Below, one piece after another: positions 51,015 through 62,656 of a stretch of DNA of 64,000 bases (the stretch's first letter is position 1; each line of letters opens with the position of its first letter). The notes under the pieces were generated by a model, which saw only the letters and a program-made list of their open reading frames with translations, was not told where the DNA came from and did no database searches. The position numbers and the translations under genes were made by a program. The stretch lies in assembly GCA_028673005.1 (NCBI GenBank), contig CM054113.1, positions 72,984,500 to 73,048,499 of the forward strand, written 5' to 3'. The stretch comes from Tanypteryx hageni (taxonomy: Eukaryota; Arthropoda; Insecta; Odonata; Petaluridae).

Positions 51015-52051
51015 GGATCAGAGGCAGGCGGCGGCTTCGGAGAAGGGAGATAGATGGCGACGGGGAGATCTGACCGGAGGCGGGGTTTCCTCCCTCCCGG
51101 CTTTGCCCCCGAGGTCTCTCGCGGGATGGTTTTCTCTCCTCCCTTCGCATACCGATGGAGGAGGAGAGATAAAGGACGTGGGAGGTTTCAGTTATAACCG
51201 TTTCGTAGGCGGTTTTACGGCGTTTGGTTACGCTCCGCTGATTGCGTGGGTGACTCGCGTTTATGCGGGATTTTCAGGTGAAAATGTGTACAAGACTCCG
51301 TTATTAAAATGCTCACATGCATACTTTTCGAGTGAACGTTTTGCAACCGTTCTCGTGTGAAAAGATGAGTGAATTCTTAATACACGTAAAAATGAATCGG
51401 CGTGCTTCATACTTCCCTATCTTAGTGGACGTGATAACTTTCAAGTAATTTTTCGATAGGATATAATAATGAAATTTCTAAGAATACCAATGGAAAATTA
51501 ACCTTCAAGTTCTCATATTAAGCCATACGACGATGCTACAGATAGAAACACGTATCATGTTTTACAATCAATATGTGGTTTGCAAAGGTTAATTTTCTTA
51601 TTGGTATGATTGATATTCTTATGCTTGATAATTTTCAAAGTAATCACAATTTAAGAATACAATGAAAGATTCTTAGCTGAACTTACCTCGTGAAAAAATA
51701 GAAATTTCTTTTTGCATCGATGAAATGTCTCTGGTCTTCAAAAGTGTTAAGAATTACACAAAGTTAAAGCAAGCGCCGTAAAGTTAGTCAAAATCCCTCA
51801 TTGAAACGCTCCTTTACTGTCTTTGGAGGAATATAACCCAAAATGCATTTAATTCTGCAATCAGAATAATTATCGATACTCTATACCTTTGAATTGATTA
51901 GTTTACATTCTGAATCATGTTATATATATACTAAAATTGAATCTTAATTGCAACGGACCTAAATATCTCCCTCATATGCCATTCTTTTTAAATATATATT
52001 TTAAAAATATTTTCCATCCAAAATACCTAAGGTTCAGCAATAGACAGCTAA
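51015..52051. other. Intergenic, AT-rich
   Basis: Nothing recognisable beyond the end of the minisatellite translation at 50905-51360. Confidence 0.5.
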
Positions 52052-52139
52052 ATATGTCTTGAAGAAATGTGGGGAGAGAGATTGTCACTGAAGTTCTAAA
52101 ACTGTTTAGGTTGTGAATCACTTAGGAATAAAGCTAAAT
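52052..52139 (+). repeat. Left arm of 88-bp perfect inverted repeat
   Basis: Begins atatgtcttgaagaaatg and ends ggaataaagctaaat. Identical to the reverse complement of 52914-53001. Confidence 0.97.
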
Positions 52140-52913
52140 AAATTAGGAGGGATATAGCAAGCGAAAGGGAGGATCCGCCACGGGAAAATTTACACGGAAA
52201 GGAAGATAAATCCAATTTTTAAAAGAATAACCATTAATTAAAAATAAATTATGGACACCAAAACGATCATTTATAAAGACGGAATCAGCGAATATAATTT
52301 TAACCGAGGACTTATTTTAGACCTTTCAATTATTATCCTCTAAATTACGAATTTGTGTATTAATGGCTTTTTACAGTCTGATGATGAAGAATCAATAGGA
52401 ATAAGAATAAAGAATAAGAAATAATGTAAATAAGGGGGATGCGTGCCAGCACCCTAACCTGATTGATATATTTTTAATTTTATTCCTTCATTATGACTAT
52501 ATTTTCGTTAATACTTTGTGTTTTTCAGTTGTTTATGCATCTAGCGATATAACGTTTCTTTCTCCCATCATCATTAAAATGTGAACCATAAACTACAGCG
52601 TATTTTTCGATGTAGATGACCGCTATTTTGAATCAGCTGCTCAACTGTTTACGATTTATTTAGTACACGTTATTTAGAAGATTTGTAAAATGATAACTTT
52701 AAACAACAAATAACTAAGAATTAAAAATTTTTGTTTTAATACATGAAATAATTTTTCAAAAGATAACAACATACGATCTATAGAAAATTACAAAATGGTC
52801 AAAGGAAATTTTAAAAACATTCAAGAATGATATTTCTACATTGCAGTTTAAATACCATTCTGTATCAGACTCAGAAATTGTCTATTTCATCCTCTGCATC
52901 AGACGTTACGATA

Positions 52914-53001
52914 ATTTAGCTTTATTCCTAAGTGATTCACAACCTAAACAGTTTTAGAACTTCAGTGACAATCTCTCTCCCCACATTTCTTCAAGACATA
53001 T
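52914..53001 (-). repeat. Right arm of 88-bp perfect inverted repeat
   Basis: Begins atttagctttattcctaag and ends catttcttcaagacatat. Identical to the reverse complement of 52052-52139. Confidence 0.97.
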
Positions 53002-53287
53002 CATCATATCATTGTCACCCGCAATAAAAGAAAAGCATATATAGATATTGAACAGACATTCGACATCATTCGATATAAAATTAATTGGAAGGTTTGTGGC
53101 GATTTTTTCCTCCCCCCCTTTTACTCCCGCACTTATACGATAGCACTTAACGAATCGCATGTACGAACATGCAAGTACGAATATCGCTAGTTCGAATATC
53201 GCCGATATTCGTGATATCGCCGGACTGAACACCACGCCCACGGACGCCACGCCACGGTCGACACGCCCTCCCGTGGTGCCTCTCTGC

Positions 53288-53320
53288 TTTATATACCCTA
53301 ATTACCCCTCGCCTCTTTAA
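53288..53320 (+). promoter_or_regulatory. Weak TATA-box promoter candidate
   Basis: ttatatacc in a GC-rich stretch, after repeated cacgcc and cacgcca motifs. The downstream ORF (53353-53616) has no recognised domain and lies next to transposon-like sequence (53925 onward), so it may belong to a mobile element. Confidence 0.25.
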
Positions 53321-53924
53321 CCTTCCCTCTTTCCCATGGTTATGCAAGAACAGTGGAAAAGCGACCAATTACCGGGAATAATTCGACCATTTCGAATTAC
53401 CCGCCTGACGTCATTACCTCCCTCCTTCACCACCGGCGTCACGTGACAGTCCATTCTGATAGTGGCCTGCCGAGCGACGAGACGCACAGGAGAGCAACGA
53501 GTGAAGTCGACGTAGGTGTCCCACTCTCGAGTTCATACTATACGGCAGGAAAACATTGTGTGGAGTGGACATTGACCTACCGGGAGCCAGAAGAGGACAG
53601 TAACTATTGGATGTGATTTAACTGACTTTAACTAAGTTTCGTTTCGAATCGCCCTCACCTACGAGGTGTATTTTGTTTTGTGGTATTACTTAAATCTATT
53701 CAAATTCAACTGTTGGATTGTTATATGTCTATATTTCTATGTTCTATTTATAGTTTGTCATTAGCACTTAGCACATCAGTGGATGTTTTTGCACCGAAAA
53801 TTATATTTCGCTGCAGGTTAACAATTATAATTTTGTCAACGCCACTTAGCTGATAATTTATTGAGTTAAAAAGTGACTCGACTTAAATGATGACTATACT
53901 ATGTAAAAGATCAATTTTAATCGA

Positions 53925-54161
53925 AAAATCGTGGTCGTCTTATAGACCGGCATATACGGTAAGCATTTCGCAAGAGCGGTCCAAACGTCTAAACTTTCCA
54001 TTTCCGCTTTCTAGACCTTTTTCACGATCGTAGAGAAGTCGTGGAGAAATCGTGTTAAATCGAACTACCAGTCGTGTTAGTCAAAAACCAGCCCTACTTA
54101 AAAGACCGCGTTAAACCGAAATCGTGTTGGTAGAATCCGTGTTAGTCGGGGATTGGGTGTA
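53925..54161. mobile_element. Possible pogo/Tigger or Tc1-like terminal remnants
   Basis: The segment at 53933-53961 (gtcgtcttatagaccggcat then atacggta) resembles ends seen in many arthropod Tc1/pogo-type elements. The next 160 bp repeat short motifs such as cgtgttaaatcg, cgcgttaaaccg and cgtgttagtcgggg, ending gattgggtgta at 54161, a style common in pogo/Tigger terminal regions. No matching second terminus or ORF was found. The assignment rests on resemblance only. Confidence 0.35.
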
Positions 54162-56728
54162 TTTCAAACTAAAGAGGATTTAAAGGCACTATCGAATCAT
54201 AAAAAAATCACCAAATAATTTACTTATTAGAATTCTTTGTGCACTTAAAAATATTTGAAGCTTCACTCATATCAGGGTAAGTCTCGAAGTTCCTTATAAA
54301 ATAATAGAAACGATAAAATTTCGGAGGCTTAATATCTGGGAATTTTATCGATTGAAGGCAACGGTTTTCATTTTCCATCGAGTGGGAGGGGCTAGGAAAG
54401 TAGTTCAATAATAGCCTTAAAGCAAATTATTGTCGGGGTTTTATAAACCACTTACCACTTTGGAAATGCGTACTCCACATAGAACCACACTGTTTTCAAG
54501 TGCTCCTAGATGTCGACAATCAGTCAAATATTTGCCATAAATTACTTTTAAAGTTCCAAAATTCTTACTCATGAAAAATGCCAACAACTCATAAAAGTTA
54601 CCCGTATAATTAACAAGATACATGCAAAAATTCACTCGGAAATTTGTGTGAAAGAAGAAGTCACGAAACTAAGAATTCTTTCATAAAATGCAGTGCATAA
54701 ACAATTTCGAGAATAATATTCAATTATTGGATTTTCTATTTAGTAAATGAATGAATACATTTATTTAAATACCAATTTACCTCGTCACCATACCCTTATA
54801 CATAGGAGGTTGTTTCATTGCAACATAAAAATGTAAGCGAGATACTCAGCTACACTTTAGACGTTTTAATCGTCTACCTCTTTGGTGAACATGCTCTTTA
54901 TTTTTCCTTCATTACATCTTTAGCGTTCAGGTGCATACTCTTCGGCAAATATGCGCATCCAGTTTGAGCTAAATCACTCCACGTCGGCTCAAAGTGTGTA
55001 TATTGATGGGTGATTCCATAAAACCATTATTTTTAACTTCTTTATTTAAACCCTCTCTTGTGGAATTCTTCCTCGGCTCCTACTTGGTGATAGCAAACAT
55101 CTGGTATACTGAAATCCTCGACTATTTCATCGCTGTTTTTTCAATTAACCCAGCCTCATCTCTTAACGCAGTTCCTTGCATGGCTGGGTAGCGAGCTGTT
55201 TTTCCCGCGACCAAAAGAAGAATCGTTATGCTGGACTAAAATCATCGCCGTAGGAGTCGATCTGGAGTGGCTAATTTCTCTCACAACTTCAAACCAAGGA
55301 TTAGAAAGACCTGCGGTTTCCGAGAGAGGAAAAGAGAAAGAGGAAGCACATTTCTCTAATGGGAGCTCGTTTCAAGCTCCCGCCGCTTTCCAAGCGAGTA
55401 AAAAATGTTAACAAGGATGATAAAGTCGGGTGAATCGGTCTCAGCCGGGAGTCAAACGCCAATCCACCGGATTTTACACCGGCGAGCACTCCGCTTCACC
55501 TCCTTTTTACATTACAAGATCGCGGAAATAACGAGGACATATTGAAACCGGCAACAAAAAACAAAAGAATCGTAATAATCGAGCCTCAACGACAATCTTT
55601 AGTACCCCGCCTGTTGAGCTCAGAATGGGTTCGAGTAGGCGATGGCAACGCGTGACCAAGAACAGAAAATGACGAAGGAAAAAATGGATGATGAGGGCAA
55701 GATAGGCCAATATTCGAACAAGAGAGAATCTGATAATGAAAAAAGAGCAAAGTGACTTTTCGGACTAGAAGAGAAGATTGATGGTCAAATGGCTTCCATG
55801 CCCCTTATGGGGGATTTCGTCGGCCTGAATTGTTTAAGGGAGAAAGGGGGATCAACAGAGAGAAAAGGATGGATAAACAAAACAAAAACGAAACGAAAAC
55901 AGAAGAACGCCGCTAGAGGGAAAATAAAAGCCCGCTTATCCAGAGCGTCCTCTTTCCTCTCACTTCTAAAGCTGCGGTAATTAATTTAGGCACCGGAGTT
56001 TGGCGTTTGTTCTCTATCTCTCTCCTTCTCATCCCCTACCCTCTCCATTTCCTCTCTCTATCCACTTTCGTATTTCATTTTTTTATTCATCGGCGCTTAT
56101 TTGAGACCTGTAGAACCGCGTCCGAGACCATGGAGATTAAGCTGTAAAGAGGAAGAGATCCACGTGATGGAATCAATCAGCCGACCCGGAATACAAACTC
56201 TAAAGACGTTTTGAAATGGCCGATTTGATTGATGAACCTGACCTCGAAATCCATCGATTTTTTTCTTATGCTATGGCGGTGAACAGCGTGAGTTTTTTTG
56301 ATTGAAATAAGTTTCTCTCGAGCTCACGATAGCGAAATTAAGACATCCGCTTCGATTAACGGATAATCTTATTAAGAATGGTCAGTTATGAACATAGGGG
56401 GAGGATAGGGGTGATCAAGAAAGCTGAATACGTAGAATGGAAAATGTTTAGACATGAGTTTTCAAAGAGATCTTTTTTCCGATCATGAAAAAATTCGGGC
56501 AATTTTTAACCATCTTAAAATTGTAAATCAGAAATCGTGATAAAAGATGTTTAGATTTCTCTTCGATTTTTGTTTTGTACGGCAGTCTGAGTCTTTTATA
56601 TCCACCTATTGACTCTCTAAGTTGACTACTGTGAACGTTGCCTCGGATTTTTAATAAAAAGTTGGAACAAATGCTGCTATTTTTCAACGAAAGAACGTAA
56701 ATAAAAATAAGGAAGTTAACCATTATCC
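54162..56728. other. Intergenic apart from a SINE-like head
   Basis: AT-rich, with a CT-rich patch at 55980-56080. No coding region supported. Confidence 0.5.
55430..55500 (-). mobile_element. Candidate tRNA-like SINE head
   Basis: On the minus strand, ggtgaagcggagtgctcgcc could be an A-box/D-arm region, and gtttgactccc (55447-55457) is a near-consensus B box, followed by ggctgagaccgattcaccc. The spacing suits a tRNA-derived SINE head. The tail is not defined. Confidence 0.45.
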
Positions 56729-56831
56729 ATCTAGACCAGGGGTCGGCAACCTTTTCACCTACGAGGGCGCAATTTATATTACTGAGGACGTGAACGGCGC
56801 ATAAGCAAGATCAGTTGATATCTCTCTGTAT

Positions 56832-56896
56832 CAGTGGTCAGCAATCTCTTTATCTATGAGGGCGCAACTTTAATTATTGGAGGCGTGAAGTAACAA
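56832..56896 (+). repeat. Internal duplicate of the hAT left terminus
   Basis: CAGTGGTCAGCAATCTCTTT followed by a segment with gagggcgcaac and ggcgtgaa repeats, in diverged form, the terminal 60 or so bases that begin at 56737 (CAGGGGTCGGCAACC, then gagggcgcaat and gacgtgaa). The offset is 95 bp. It may be a tandem duplication of the end or a remnant of a related element nested at the end. Confidence 0.7.
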
Positions 56897-56990
56897 TAGT
56901 AGATGTGTACCAATATTTATTAAAATGATATTTTTGTATATATAAGAGAAAAACTACTAAAGAATTTAATATAAAAACATGAAAAATAAA

Positions 56991-58801
56991 TCAATGTGAA
57001 ACTTGGGACTGCATATCTTCAGCCAACTTGCTATAATTTGGCACATAACTCGAGATACCTGATCTTAGGCAGTTGTCTAAATTGTAATCGGTGAGACTCG
57101 ATCGGTATTTGGATTCATGTTTCATGCTTGAAAAAATGGACTCGCAAGTGTATGTTGAAGCACAGTAAGAATATATTTTTAGGGCACATTTTCTTAATAA
57201 TGGATAGCGATTTTCCTCAACTAAATTCCAAAAGTTTTCATCATTTTTATGTGACCTTAAAATAATATCATTTCGCATATTTATTATTTCCATTTATAAG
57301 TCCTCGGTGTTAACGATATTAAAGTAAGTTCCAATATTAACAGAAATATCATTGTCCATAAAATTGAACGGATTAGCAAAGAATGTTATAATGGGTTCTA
57401 CTTCAGAAAACTGACGAAACCTAAAATTAAATTCCTTCAGAAGAGTTTCAATGTGTAGTGAAAATGGTTCAGTGGTAACATTTTCAACAGTCATACTCTC
57501 AATAATATATTTTAAATTCGGGAAATGTGATAATGAATTTCTTTATAGGTGAGACTTCCACAATGCCAATTTACATTTGAATGCATCTACTGCACTTATC
57601 ATTTTTGCAATGTGTTGATTTTTCCCTTGCATCTCCATATTCAGTTTGTTCAATTTTATAGTTATATCAACAAGAAATCCGAAATCCATCAACCAAGCTT
57701 TGTCATCAAACTGTGCATAATATTCATTTCTTGACGTGAGAAATTCCTTTACCTCCTTTATGAGATTTATAAACCTCAAGTATTTTGCCTCTGCTGAGCC
57801 ATCTAACTTCAGTATGTAAAAGGAGATCATCGAATTCGGCATCTTCACCTTGTAAAAGCAGTTTAAACAATCGGTGTTGCATTGGTACGGCTCTTATGGA
57901 ATTTATTATTTTTGTTACTGTTTTCACATGTTGAAAATAAAGAACTTTTGCGCATAAATTTCTTGGTGCATACTGCAGTGATATAAAATAAATTTTGGAA
58001 AGAAAGGGACTTCTTTACATAGGACAATAAATCCATTTTTACAACCTGTCATCGAAGGTGCACCATCTGTAGTAATTGCGGTCAACTTCATAAATGGTAT
58101 ATTACTTTCTTGGACATATTTTTTAAAAGCTGAAAAAATGTCTTCACCTCTTGTTCGTCCCTTTAGTGGAAGAATTTTAAGAAATTCTTCCTTTCCTGAA
58201 AAATCATTAAACACCATCTTCACAACCATAGCCAATTGAGAAGTCTGTTGACTCATCCAGTTGCAACGAGAAGAAAATACATTTTAGTAAATCATTTGCC
58301 AACTCTTTCTCCATATTGGTTGCAATACCTTCAATTCTTCTTGTAATAACTGTTTTTGCTGATAACTGAATCGTGTTGATTGCTGAGGTAATTTCATTTT
58401 TAAAATCTTCGAAAAGTGAGTCAGCAATTGCTAACATGGCTTCTTTTACAATCTCGCCATCTTCAAAAGGCTTTTTCCTCTTGGCCAACAAATGCGAAAT
58501 TTTAAGTGATGTAATCATTGTTCTTTTCGATTGCTGTACTGGTCTGGTAAAAATGCTCTGCTGTTTAGTTAAAATAGATTTCATATCAGAAATTTTCTTT
58601 TTCCTGATGTCTGAGTTTAACGAATAACTAGTATTAAAATTTCCGTGGACCGTATTAAAATGTCTTTCAACATTACTTTTCTTTGAAAGTGCGACACAAG
58701 CATTGCACAATAAACAGACACTTTCCTTTCAAATCAATAAAACAGAATTGCTCTTCCCAATCAACATTGAAGTAATATGTCCTTTGCCTCTTATTACTCA
58801 T
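56991..58801 (-). pseudogene. hAT transposase pseudogene, GTF2IRD2/ZBED-like
   Basis: About 600 codons of a hAT-superfamily transposase (RNase H-like fold, cut-and-paste DNA transposition in the nucleus). It starts MSNKRQRTYYFNVDWEEQF at 58801, followed by a Cys/His segment (CNAC...VERHFNTVH) resembling a BED-type zinc finger. Next come LDESTD with the first catalytic Asp region, TTDGAPSMTG with the second, the CSMHQE motif, a RWLSRGKIL block, and the C-terminal dimerisation segment with YTCESIFSSMK. This arrangement matches hAT proteins domesticated elsewhere as GTF2IRD2 and ZBED genes (family assignment from motif memory, not a search). Frameshifts lie near 58728, 58207-58256, 57925 and 57724-57848; in-frame stops lie at about 57543 and 57294. 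An old, dead copy rather than a domesticated gene. Confidence 0.9.
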
Positions 58802-59722
58802 AATGGGGATGAAATTTCCTACAAATGAATTAATAAACACAACACACTGAATATCGGGAAAATATCAGAAATATTGTGAACTGTTGGTCAATTTAAATTG
58901 ATTTATGTTTAACCAATGAAGAGGGACATGAGCTATCACTGGCTGATATTGTAAGGGACGAAGAAAAATCGCCCAAACCCTGTACTTTGTATACTACGCG
59001 AAGAACAGAACTCCGAAACCAACGACTCACAACAATAACTCGAGACAAGTTATGCTACAAGACGGCGGACAGAACTCCGAAACCAACGACTTTTGACAAG
59101 AACTTGCGAGTTTCACGCGGCATAGGGAAATAGTTTTCCCGTATCGGGCGCCTACCTCCGAATAGTCTGAACCGGCTAACGGAGCTATAGTACACGACGG
59201 GTTGAGAACAAGGATCTCAGTTAGCCTTGCACCCGTAATAGCGATTGAAGGCGACAGGACACCTTCACCTAGCATAAACTAGGGGCGGAGAATTCCCTAT
59301 CTTTTCGTACAGTTTGTACGAGAAGCTGTAAAGGTTGTATTTATACTAGGGCAGGGTAGCGAGAAGGGAAAGGGACGTGGATAAACAAGAGGGGGGTAAC
59401 GGAGGAGTCATTATGAAAAGAACTCTGTTAACGACAACAATGTCTTTATCCAACAATGTATGTCCCCATTCTGTTCGCTTATAAGTCCTGACCTTGACGA
59501 TGTTGTTTTGTAACAAACATACGATTCGGCTCGGTGTGATGTAAGATTAAGATGTTGGTTACAAAGTTCTATTCTTCATCTTGTTCCGCAACGTATTGGC
59601 CTTCTGAGAGTTTTCCGTAATTGTTTAATTTGAGTTCTCTTTTTGGTTGGCGGGCGACACACAAATATCTGGCGGACGCCATGGCACCCGCGGTCGCCGC
59701 GTTGCCGACCTCTGATCTAGGC

Positions 59723-61125
59723 TGAGGAGCTTATTTCTAATCATCTTTCTTAAATTACTGTAATACTCCAGCATCTAAAACAAATCTATTTTTCTGAAAT
59801 CATTTCCGTCTATTTTAGCTCATCACTACTGTATTATCTGTCTTTCGTATGAATATTAATGTTAAGGAATATATAATATTTTATCTTTCGTATTTCTTTT
59901 ATAAGGGTCATCAACATTTAACATTTATATGAGCTTAAGTAAATATGCGAAATTTTATTATTCATTGAGAACGAGTGAAGTATAAGAACTATGCACACTC
60001 CGCTGTTTCAAATGTAAAAAACGTACTTGCGGCTTAGTACGAGATAACGCTAACCCCGGCTCGGGAGGGAAAGCGACGAGAGCGCCACCGCGGAGCCTCG
60101 TCTAACTAAAAAATACGCGAGACGAAAGATTTCTCCCGAAGAATAAAAACACAAAGGTCGCGACAGCAGATAAAAACGCGACGCTCCCGAGATCTCTTGT
60201 TCCTTCCCTCCCTTGATGAGAAGTCTTCCCTCCCTTTCCCCCTCCCTTCCCCAATCCTCCTCTCGACTCCCAAGAGTGCGGAAGATGACGATGATGTGTC
60301 GACCCGTTGGCTCGACCTAATAGGAGGAGGAAGAAGAGAGGCCCCTCATCCCTCAAGATGAATCCGGCATTTTCAGCCATTTCTCCCTGCTCCTCCCTTG
60401 TCCTTCCCAACCCCACCCCACCTCTTATTCCTTACGCCTCTTCGCCACCCATCCCACAAGGAAAACCCATCTGTTTTATGTCTCCGTATTCACAAGCTAT
60501 TCTCGCCGTTGGATTCCCCTTCCCACGCACACTTCTTATTTATATTATAATCCTGCTCTTCTCCTACTTCACTGTTCTCGCCGTCGTTACAATCAAATCC
60601 TGAAATCGCGGGTGCCTTTACTGAGAGGTGGAGAATGCCTATGCAAATGAAAAAAAAACTTCCCGAATGTCTCAATTAATCCTTCGACCTTTGCTATCAT
60701 TCTCTCATAACCTATTAACATAATAAGAGTTCAAACAGCTATAATTGCTTAAGATAAATTTGCCGATAGAAAAAAATCATTCTTATTTAGCAAAGGCAAG
60801 TAAATCAGATCCAATAAAATATTTTTGAATAAATTATTTTGTTCGACCAAAATTTGATTAAGAACCACTTACGCGTCTTTTCGCTTTCATAAAATAACAG
60901 ATCTATGTTTTTATAAAATACACGATTTTCATTTCATTCCTCCAAAGATATTTAAAAAAACCGCTCGAGCCCAATCTTATGTCGCTGCATTAAAGAGCGC
61001 AAATGCTGCAAGGTAGCTGGAACGTGCTCACGCGAGATGAAATCTCATCTAGAAAATATCCTAACCCAAAGAACTTCTTCGGTAAAAATGCATTAAAACT
61101 TTTAAGTGGCCCCAACTCTCCCAAC
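59723..61125. other. Intergenic with CT-rich tract upstream of tRNA-Thr
   Basis: Pyrimidine-rich from 60180 to 60480. Overlapping ORFs at 60102-60603 are low-complexity translations on opposite strands. Confidence 0.5.
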
Positions 61126-61199
61126 GGCGCCGTGGCTTAGTTGGTTAAAGCGCCTGTCTAGTAAACAGGAGATCGGGAGTTCGAATCTCCCCGGTGCCT
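61126..61199 (+). tRNA. tRNA-Thr (anticodon AGT)
   Basis: Complete cloverleaf without an intron. The 7-bp acceptor stem pairs GGCGCCG with CGGTGCC (one G-T wobble), and the discriminator base is T at 61199. The D arm carries the A box TGGCTTAGTTGG. The anticodon stem CCTGT/ACAGG closes a 7-base loop CTAGTAA, placing AGT at 61160-61162 (A34 is normally edited to inosine), which reads threonine ACN codons. The T arm GGGAG-TTCGAAT-CTCCC supplies a perfect B box. CCA is not encoded, as expected for a eukaryotic nuclear gene. A run of seven T at about 61205-61211 is a Pol III terminator. Every stem is intact, so this looks functional. It is the only well-supported host gene in the window. Confidence 0.97.
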
Positions 61200-61204
61200 C
61201 GCGG

Positions 61205-61211
61205 ATTTTTT
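61205..61211 (+). terminator. Pol III T-run terminator of tRNA-Thr
   Basis: A run of T begins six bases after the tRNA discriminator base. Four or more T on the coding strand directly downstream of a tRNA is the standard RNA polymerase III stop signal. Confidence 0.85.
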
Positions 61212-62302
61212 TCGTCGTGAAAATTCATAGTAACGGAAATACGATGATTCACGGCAATTGTGAAGCATTACTCGCTCCTTACCTTTTTTCATAAATAAAA
61301 TGTTGCAAAGTTGATTTCTTGGATAACGCAGACATCTTAATAGATGCCGTGAAATGATCTGATTAGCCGCAACACTTCCACACTACTTAGCACAGTGCGT
61401 AATACATAACCATGAAATATTACAAGAACTCATTTATTTATTGCTAAATAAACAAATTACATAAATATGAATTTAGGGCAAAGCTTTCTATAAAATCCTG
61501 TTTAGGGTTTTTACATGCTAGGAAACTGTCACGAAATTTCAGACTAAACAAAAACCAAATTGAAGAAGTTAGACACTTGAAAAATTTATAACCGAATTTC
61601 ACCTTAATATTTTTGGGATAGTATCTTATAATGCATGCAAATAGCCATATCTGCCAAGTTTTTCTAGAATAAATCTTCCTCTGACTCTCATTTTATCATA
61701 CTCTCCCCCATGATTCTATCACTAGACTCCACGCCGGTTTCCCTCCTACACTTTCAGCTTCTCCTAATCTCCGACCTTGAAAGTCCTCTCACCCTCCAGA
61801 AATCCACAGATACCAGCGCCACCATCCGTCATCCGCTCCGCCATCGAAATTTTATTAATAGTCTCCCTATCTCCCCTCGTTTACATTTTTCTAAGATGAA
61901 TCCTCCGAAATAATTTTGATTACGGTCTACGAGGGGATATTATTTTTTTCTTCCTCATTTTCCGACACTTCCTTGGTAGTCGGCATCCGTATTATTGTAG
62001 TTTTTTAACCGGAAAGTCCGGTGGCAGTAAATCATTTTGCATATATTTCGTGCGTGGTAGTGATTTAGTGCGCATAACTAAATGGAAATGATCCTCTTAG
62101 GCGAAATTAAAATTTTTAATCGCGCGACGTTCATTTGCTCCGTGGGATGCCAAGATGAGCGAATGATTCGGTCGCCTTTTAAAAATTATAAATTCGTTTT
62201 ATTACGGTGGGCGAGGAGCAGAGTTTTGAAATATAAAAATTATCAACTTCGAACGTGAGAAGTTAATGGACAAGGCGCGGCGAGAGGAGTATATCTCCTT
62301 TA
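61212..62302. other. Intergenic, AT-rich
   Basis: No gene supported between the tRNA terminator and the hAT TSD; the 67-codon ORF at 61710 is unrecognised. Confidence 0.5.
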
Positions 62303-62321
62303 TGCTAGTACAGCGTTCCCC

Positions 62322-62383
62322 AAACTTTGCAGTCCTGGGGACCGGTTATTACAAACTTTGCAGACCTGGGGACCGGTTACTTT
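62322..62383 (+). repeat. 31-bp tandem duplication in hAT left end
   Basis: The stretch aaactttgcagtcctgggg plus accggttattac at 62322-62352 is followed immediately by a near-identical copy (one clear substitution, t to a, before the diverging tail). Confidence 0.85.
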
Positions 62384-62656
62384 AATAATAATTTTTGCGT
62401 CCCACCGTAGTACACACACAAAAAAAATTCCCAACAGACCATTTGCGAATGGAACTACTTTGCTTGCAAGTCCGATGAATGCACAATAAATAAAGAATTT
62501 AATACATTGCACATGCATATTTATAAAACCATAAAATCAATTTAAAAAAATCAAATTCCATTGTTTATCTATTTATTCACTTTTTATGTATCTTTACAAC
62601 ATTAGGAATTAGCAATTCAATCTTACCAAATGAGTAATAAAGGAAAAGAGAACATA

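Larger units (their letters stand above)
52052..53001. mobile_element. Candidate MITE with perfect 88-bp terminal inverted repeats
   Basis: Bases 52052-52139 and 52914-53001 are exact reverse complements over all 88 positions I compared. They enclose 774 bp of AT-rich DNA with no recognisable coding sequence. If the true ends are TGTCTTGAAG (52055 and 52998), each is bordered by TA, compatible with a Tc1/mariner-type TA target. The absence of any mismatch implies recent origin or ongoing correction between arms. A simple inverted duplication cannot be excluded without other copies. Confidence 0.6.
56737..59714 (-). mobile_element. hAT DNA transposon, near full length, transposase on minus strand
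   Basis: The ends are inverted repeats: CAGGGGTCGGCAAC at the left and, read on the minus strand, CAGAGGTCGGCAAC at the right (one mismatch in 14). Flanking bases are atctagac (56729-56736) and atctaggc (59715-59722), an 8-bp TSD with one mismatch, the size typical of hAT elements. At 2,978 bp the length fits an autonomous hAT. The minus strand carries a degenerate transposase with its first ATG at 58801, leaving about 0.9 kb of 5' leader between it and the right terminus. That leader holds a 23-bp perfect direct repeat (59005-59027 and 59069-59091). The left terminus is partly duplicated inside the element at about 56832. Stops and frameshifts in the transposase mean it is now immobile unless trans-mobilised. 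Confidence 0.93.

Noticed and set aside
50905..51360. 151-codon Gly/Glu/Arg ORF and its 139-codon minus-strand mirror
   Set aside because: Both are translations of the 17-bp minisatellite.
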